A stretch of DNA of 8,076 nt, taken from the NCBI GenBank assembly GCA_028702395.1, contig JAQVOV010000066.1:1-8076 (forward strand). Direction: 5' to 3'. How positions within the stretch are numbered: position 1 is the first letter of the stretch; each line of letters starts with the position of its first letter. The notes under the pieces are model-generated. The model worked only from the letters and a program-made list of their open reading frames with translations. It was not told the origin of the DNA and ran no database searches. The position numbers were made by a program, and so were the translations under genes. This DNA is from Candidatus Omnitrophota bacterium. GTDB taxonomy: Bacteria > Omnitrophota > Gorgyraeia > JABMRN01. Below, piece by piece: positions 6,538 to 8,076 of the stretch.

Positions 6538-6596
6538 CATGACACACTACTCATGACGCACAGACACATTACTCATAGACACATGACTCACAAACA
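6538..6596. repeat. 7/8-bp array of CATGACA-type units overlapping a gene end
   Basis: Eight units of 7 or 8 bp, such as CATGACA, CATTACT and CATAGACA, run into the 3' end of the minus-strand gene. The TGA stop at 6590-6588 and its last two codons lie inside the array. Confidence 0.8.
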
Positions 6597-7352
6597 CACC
6601 GCCGCATGCCTTACAACAGCTAAAGAACGAGGTACAATAATATCTGCTTTGACATTTTCTCCTTCTTCTTTTAAATGATCCACATCCAATAATTCCAAAT
6701 ATTCAGCAGTATACTCTTTTAGTACACCTTTATAAGAAGGGCCTTTTGAGTCATTCTGCAAGAAAAAAACAACTTCTTTACCAATATATCTTTCCAGTAT
6801 TGCTTCATATGCAAATCCAAAAGCGCCTGCAACTTCTCCCTGAAGCTGAGAAACATACTTGTCCTGACCTGACAAAACCTTTCCCATTGCTCCCATAGTT
6901 TTAACTCTCCCCATAACAAGTGAAACAACTTCCATAACGGAATCTCTTATAGTAGCAAAAACATTTCGCGTATGCCTTCCTATTCTTGAAAAAAGCTTAG
7001 GTTTAATAGTTCTTTTTAAGCTTACATTCCGCAATTTTTTTTGCTCTTCAGAAAGGCTATCTATAAAACGTATAATATACGCGATATCACTATATTCCCG
7101 TTTATAAATAAGATGATTGATCACAGAATATTTCCCATCAATAGCCAAAGGTTTTTTTTCAAAAATAATTTCCATAGCAGAACTTTCAAGACTAAGTCTG
7201 CCTGTTATTTTTATCCCATCCTTTTTTACAAGGGTGACAGGAAAACAACAAAAGTCTTTTAAACATCTATCTTTTGATCTGCTTTTTAAAAATGTTCCAA
7301 CGAATGTTCCTATAAAGATCAGCAAGATCGTTATAAAAAAAGTATCGTTCAT
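6588..7352 (-). CDS. Membrane-anchored protein of unknown function
   Basis: I do not recognise this 254-residue protein. It has one N-terminal membrane helix (about 5-22), then basic residues (KSRSKDR), which suggests a cytoplasmic body. Two segments resemble each other in beta-strand pattern: 37-65, with VTLVKKDGIKITGRLSL, and 191-224, with GKEVVFFL and YKGVLKEYTAEYLELLDV. Both follow a strand, turn, G-x-L strand and hydrophobic strand pattern seen in small beta-barrels such as Sm-like folds; this is a guess at fold only. Between them lies a probable helical, basic stretch (about 100-160). GGGGG lies 6-10 nt before the ATG. The last residues (RHAAVCL) are encoded at the edge of a repeat array that also provides the TGA stop, so the natural C-terminus may have been altered. 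Codon pattern and strong ribosome site support a real gene. Confidence 0.75.
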   Translation of the reverse strand: MNDTFFITILLIFIGTFVGTFLKSRSKDRCLKDFCCFPVTLVKKDGIKITGRLSLESSAMEIIFEKKPLAIDGKYSVINHLIYKREYSDIAYIIRFIDSLSEEQKKLRNVSLKRTIKPKLFSRIGRHTRNVFATIRDSVMEVVSLVMGRVKTMGAMGKVLSGQDKYVSQLQGEVAGAFGFAYEAILERYIGKEVVFFLQNDSKGPSYKGVLKEYTAEYLELLDVDHLKEEGENVKADIIVPRSLAVVRHAAVCL

Positions 7353-7426
7353 TTTCAGCCCCCTTATGATGATCGTCTTGAAACAGTGACCAGTATTAAT
7401 TGATTTAAAGATAAACCGTATATAGA

Positions 7427-7447
7427 GTTCTCTGGTTTCTGGTTTCT
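7427..7447. repeat. Heptamer array, GGTTTCT, about three units
   Basis: Two identical GGTTTCT units follow a related GTTCTCT. The array is short but in the 7-bp period shared by the other arrays. Confidence 0.55.
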
Positions 7448-7485
7448 AACACGCCTCTCAACCCTATTCAGAATGTTCAACTAGC

Positions 7486-7513
7486 TCGCGGCGCGTAGCT
7501 CAAAGCTCGTGTC
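7486..7513 (-). repeat. Heptamer array, GCNNCGM class, four units (module C)
   Basis: On the minus strand the units include GACACGA, GCTACGC and GCCGCGA in exact 7-bp phase. The array continues into GCTAGTTGAAC, joining this class to the word seen in the 9-bp repeat. Confidence 0.8.
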
Positions 7514-7524
7514 TAAATCCATCA

Positions 7525-7552
7525 CGCTTATGCACTTTGCCAATCACCAATC
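7525..7552 (-). repeat. Heptamer array related to the CNNATCG class, four units (module C)
   Basis: On the minus strand GATTGGT and GATTGGC are followed by AAAGTGC and ATAAGCG in 7-bp phase, echoing the TGGCAAAGCGCAT start of modules A and B in inverted orientation. Confidence 0.65.
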
Positions 7553-7557
7553 TTTTA

Positions 7558-7583
7558 GGGCGGTCGGGACGACCGCCCCTACA
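7558..7583. repeat. GTAGGGGC hairpin 4 (inverted), 9-bp stem
   Basis: GGGCGGTCG (7558-7566) pairs perfectly with CGACCGCCC (7570-7578) around GGA. On the minus strand it begins TGTAGGGGC and is preceded by GGAACGTCCTGAACGAGG (7604-7587), the lead-in shared with modules A and B. Confidence 0.85.
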
Positions 7584-7608
7584 AAACCTCGTTCAGGACG
7601 TTCCAGCC

Positions 7609-7636
7609 TTTTTTCTTTTACCTTTTTACTTTTTAC
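7609..7636. repeat. T-rich heptamer array, TTTTTAC, four units
   Basis: TTTTTTC, TTTTACC and two TTTTTAC units follow one another in exact 7-bp phase. On the minus strand this is an A-rich tract downstream of the SemiSWEET gene, so it cannot be that gene's terminator U-run. Confidence 0.65.
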
Positions 7637-7668
7637 TTAAAAATCTATCTGGAACCTTCCATAAACTA

Positions 7669-7696
7669 ATAGCTAATGGCTAATAGCTAACGGCTA
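7669..7696 (-). repeat. Heptamer array, TAGCYRT, four units starting at a stop codon
   Basis: On the minus strand TAGCCGT, TAGCTAT and TAGCCAT follow in phase, with a looser 8-bp unit after them. The first TAG is the stop codon of the SemiSWEET gene. Confidence 0.85.
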
Positions 7697-7948
7697 TTTA
7701 TATATCATCTTCATCCCTAAAATAATCAAACAAAAAACCAAACTGATCGCATTTGCCAATATGATAGGCCATGAATGAAGCCATATTCCGTAAATAAGCC
7801 ACAACGCTAATCCCGTATTTAGAAAAATATACATCCATAAAGAAAGATCTTTCGTCTCTTTTGTTTTTATAGTACGTAGAGCCTGAGGAAGAAAAGAAAT
7901 TGTAGTCATAACTGCTGCTAGAAAACCAACATAATGCATTGCATGCAT
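7694..7948 (-). CDS. SemiSWEET / PQ-loop sugar transporter
   Basis: The 84-residue protein is one three-helix bundle of the MtN3/SWEET family, of normal length for a bacterial SemiSWEET, which dimerises into a symmetric sugar channel in the inner membrane. Helices lie at about 6-24, 36-54 and 60-80. The defining Pro-Gln motif is SFLPQ with P21 and Q22 in the first helix, followed by the basic RTIKTKETKDLS loop that typically precedes helix 2. W50 and N66 have the spacing of the substrate-pocket Trp and Asn known from the Leptospira protein, so sugar transport is plausible, though the sugar is unknown. AGGGGAT precedes the ATG at 7948. It is preceded by a strong promoter with a palindrome at the start site and is separated from the downstream gene by repeats, so it is likely a single-gene unit. 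Confidence 0.93.
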   Translation of the reverse strand: MHAMHYVGFLAAVMTTISFLPQALRTIKTKETKDLSLWMYIFLNTGLALWLIYGIWLHSWPIILANAISLVFCLIILGMKMIYK

Positions 7949-7960
7949 AATATCCCCTTT

Positions 7961-7974
7961 CTGTTTTAAAACAG
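7961..7974. promoter_or_regulatory. 14-bp palindrome at the SemiSWEET transcription start, possible operator
   Basis: CTGTTTTAAAACAG is a perfect palindrome overlapping the last bases of the -10 box and the predicted start (near 7966). A repressor bound here would block RNA polymerase. It resembles a LexA box but has 6 rather than 8 bp between CTGT and ACAG, so I do not assign a regulator. Confidence 0.45.
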
Positions 7975-8001
7975 TATACCATTTAGATGTTGTTTTGTCT
8001 A
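7973..8001 (-). promoter_or_regulatory. Sigma-70-type promoter of the SemiSWEET gene
   Basis: On the minus strand TAGACA (8001-7996) and TATACT (7978-7973) are 17 bp apart, each one mismatch from consensus. TGG directly before the -10 adds the extended -10 motif. The leader would be about 18 nt, enough to hold the AGGGGAT ribosome site. Confidence 0.65.
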
Positions 8002-8076
8002 ATACAAGTAGCTTGTTTGTTGTCTTTATGCACTGGTCAACATACGAAGCATTATTGAATTGAGTTTTTGAAAATC

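Larger units (their letters stand above)
5848..6587. other. 740-bp intergenic repeat region
   Basis: No convincing gene lies here. The region holds the leuS promoter and leader, eight short arrays, three GTAGGGGC hairpins, one small GC hairpin and two composite modules (from 6091 and from 6331). Open frames of 73-111 codons exist only because the 7-bp repeats are stop-poor; they show no protein-like features. Confidence 0.85.
7353..7693. other. 341-bp intergenic repeat region
   Basis: No gene is visible between the SemiSWEET gene and the 254-residue gene. The stretch holds five or six phased 7-bp arrays and a fourth GTAGGGGC hairpin. I see no convincing promoter for the 254-residue gene; the 70 bp before its ribosome site contain only weak -10 matches. 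Confidence 0.8.

Noticed and set aside
5901..6569. Three overlapping minus-strand open frames of 73-111 codons between leuS and the 254-residue gene.
   Set aside because: They consist of translated heptamer arrays and hairpins (for example repeated FAICDW-like stretches), lack ribosome sites and have no protein-like features.
5852..6596. CRISPR array.
   Set aside because: The repeats are 7-9 bp and contiguous, without 20-40-bp repeats separated by unique spacers, and no cas gene is in the window.
7609..7660. Rho-independent terminator for the SemiSWEET gene using the T-rich tract.
   Set aside because: On the transcribed (minus) strand the tract is A-rich, and the only nearby hairpin (TGGAA/TTCCA) has a 2-nt loop and short stem.
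7961..7974. LexA (SOS) box.
   Set aside because: The CTGT and ACAG halves are separated by 6 rather than 8 bp, and a sugar transporter is not a typical SOS gene; kept only as an unassigned palindrome.
7698..7982. A 94-codon minus-strand frame overlapping the SemiSWEET gene.
   Set aside because: It is another frame of the same DNA; the frame with the Pro-Gln motif, three membrane helices and the ribosome site is the real gene, and this one would start inside its promoter.

Overview
The window is AT-rich bacterial DNA from an organism I cannot name with confidence. All six genes lie on the minus strand, use the standard bacterial code and mostly have clear Shine-Dalgarno sequences. Family-level gene content (LeuRS, ComEA, ComEC, PilZ, SemiSWEET, metallophosphoesterase) does not fix the phylum. 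Low GC combined with intergenic spaces packed with short periodic repeats and GTAGGGGC-type hairpins makes me think of an uncultured lineage such as Candidatus Omnitrophota. That is an impression, not a demonstration.

Read in the direction of transcription (right to left): a small SemiSWEET-family sugar transporter (7948-7694) has a good promoter and a palindrome at its start site. A 341-bp repeat-filled spacer follows, then a 254-residue membrane-anchored protein of unknown function (7352-6588). Next comes a repeat region of about 740 bp. It contains the likely promoter (6023-5995) of the next unit: leuS (start best placed at 5835), comEA (3358-3020) and comEC (3011-1434). These three are separated by only 29 and 8 bp and look like one operon that couples leucyl-tRNA synthetase to two DNA-uptake proteins. 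A 151-bp gap leads to a PilZ-domain protein (1283-915), a probable c-di-GMP effector. The last gene is a membrane-anchored metallophosphoesterase (starts at 774) that runs off the left edge and lacks two of the usual metal-binding histidines.

The most unusual part is the non-coding DNA. The spacers 5848-6587 and 7353-7693 are built largely of short arrays with an exact or near-exact 7-bp period. At least six different heptamer consensus sequences occur, together with one 9-bp array. Between them sit four hairpins that share a GTAGGGGC-type or GGGC-type edge but differ in stem sequence, each difference matched on the opposite arm. Heptamer arrays and hairpins recur as a composite module: two direct copies begin exactly 240 bp apart, and a third, inverted set lies on the far side of the 254-residue gene. 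Two genes end with stop codons inside such arrays.
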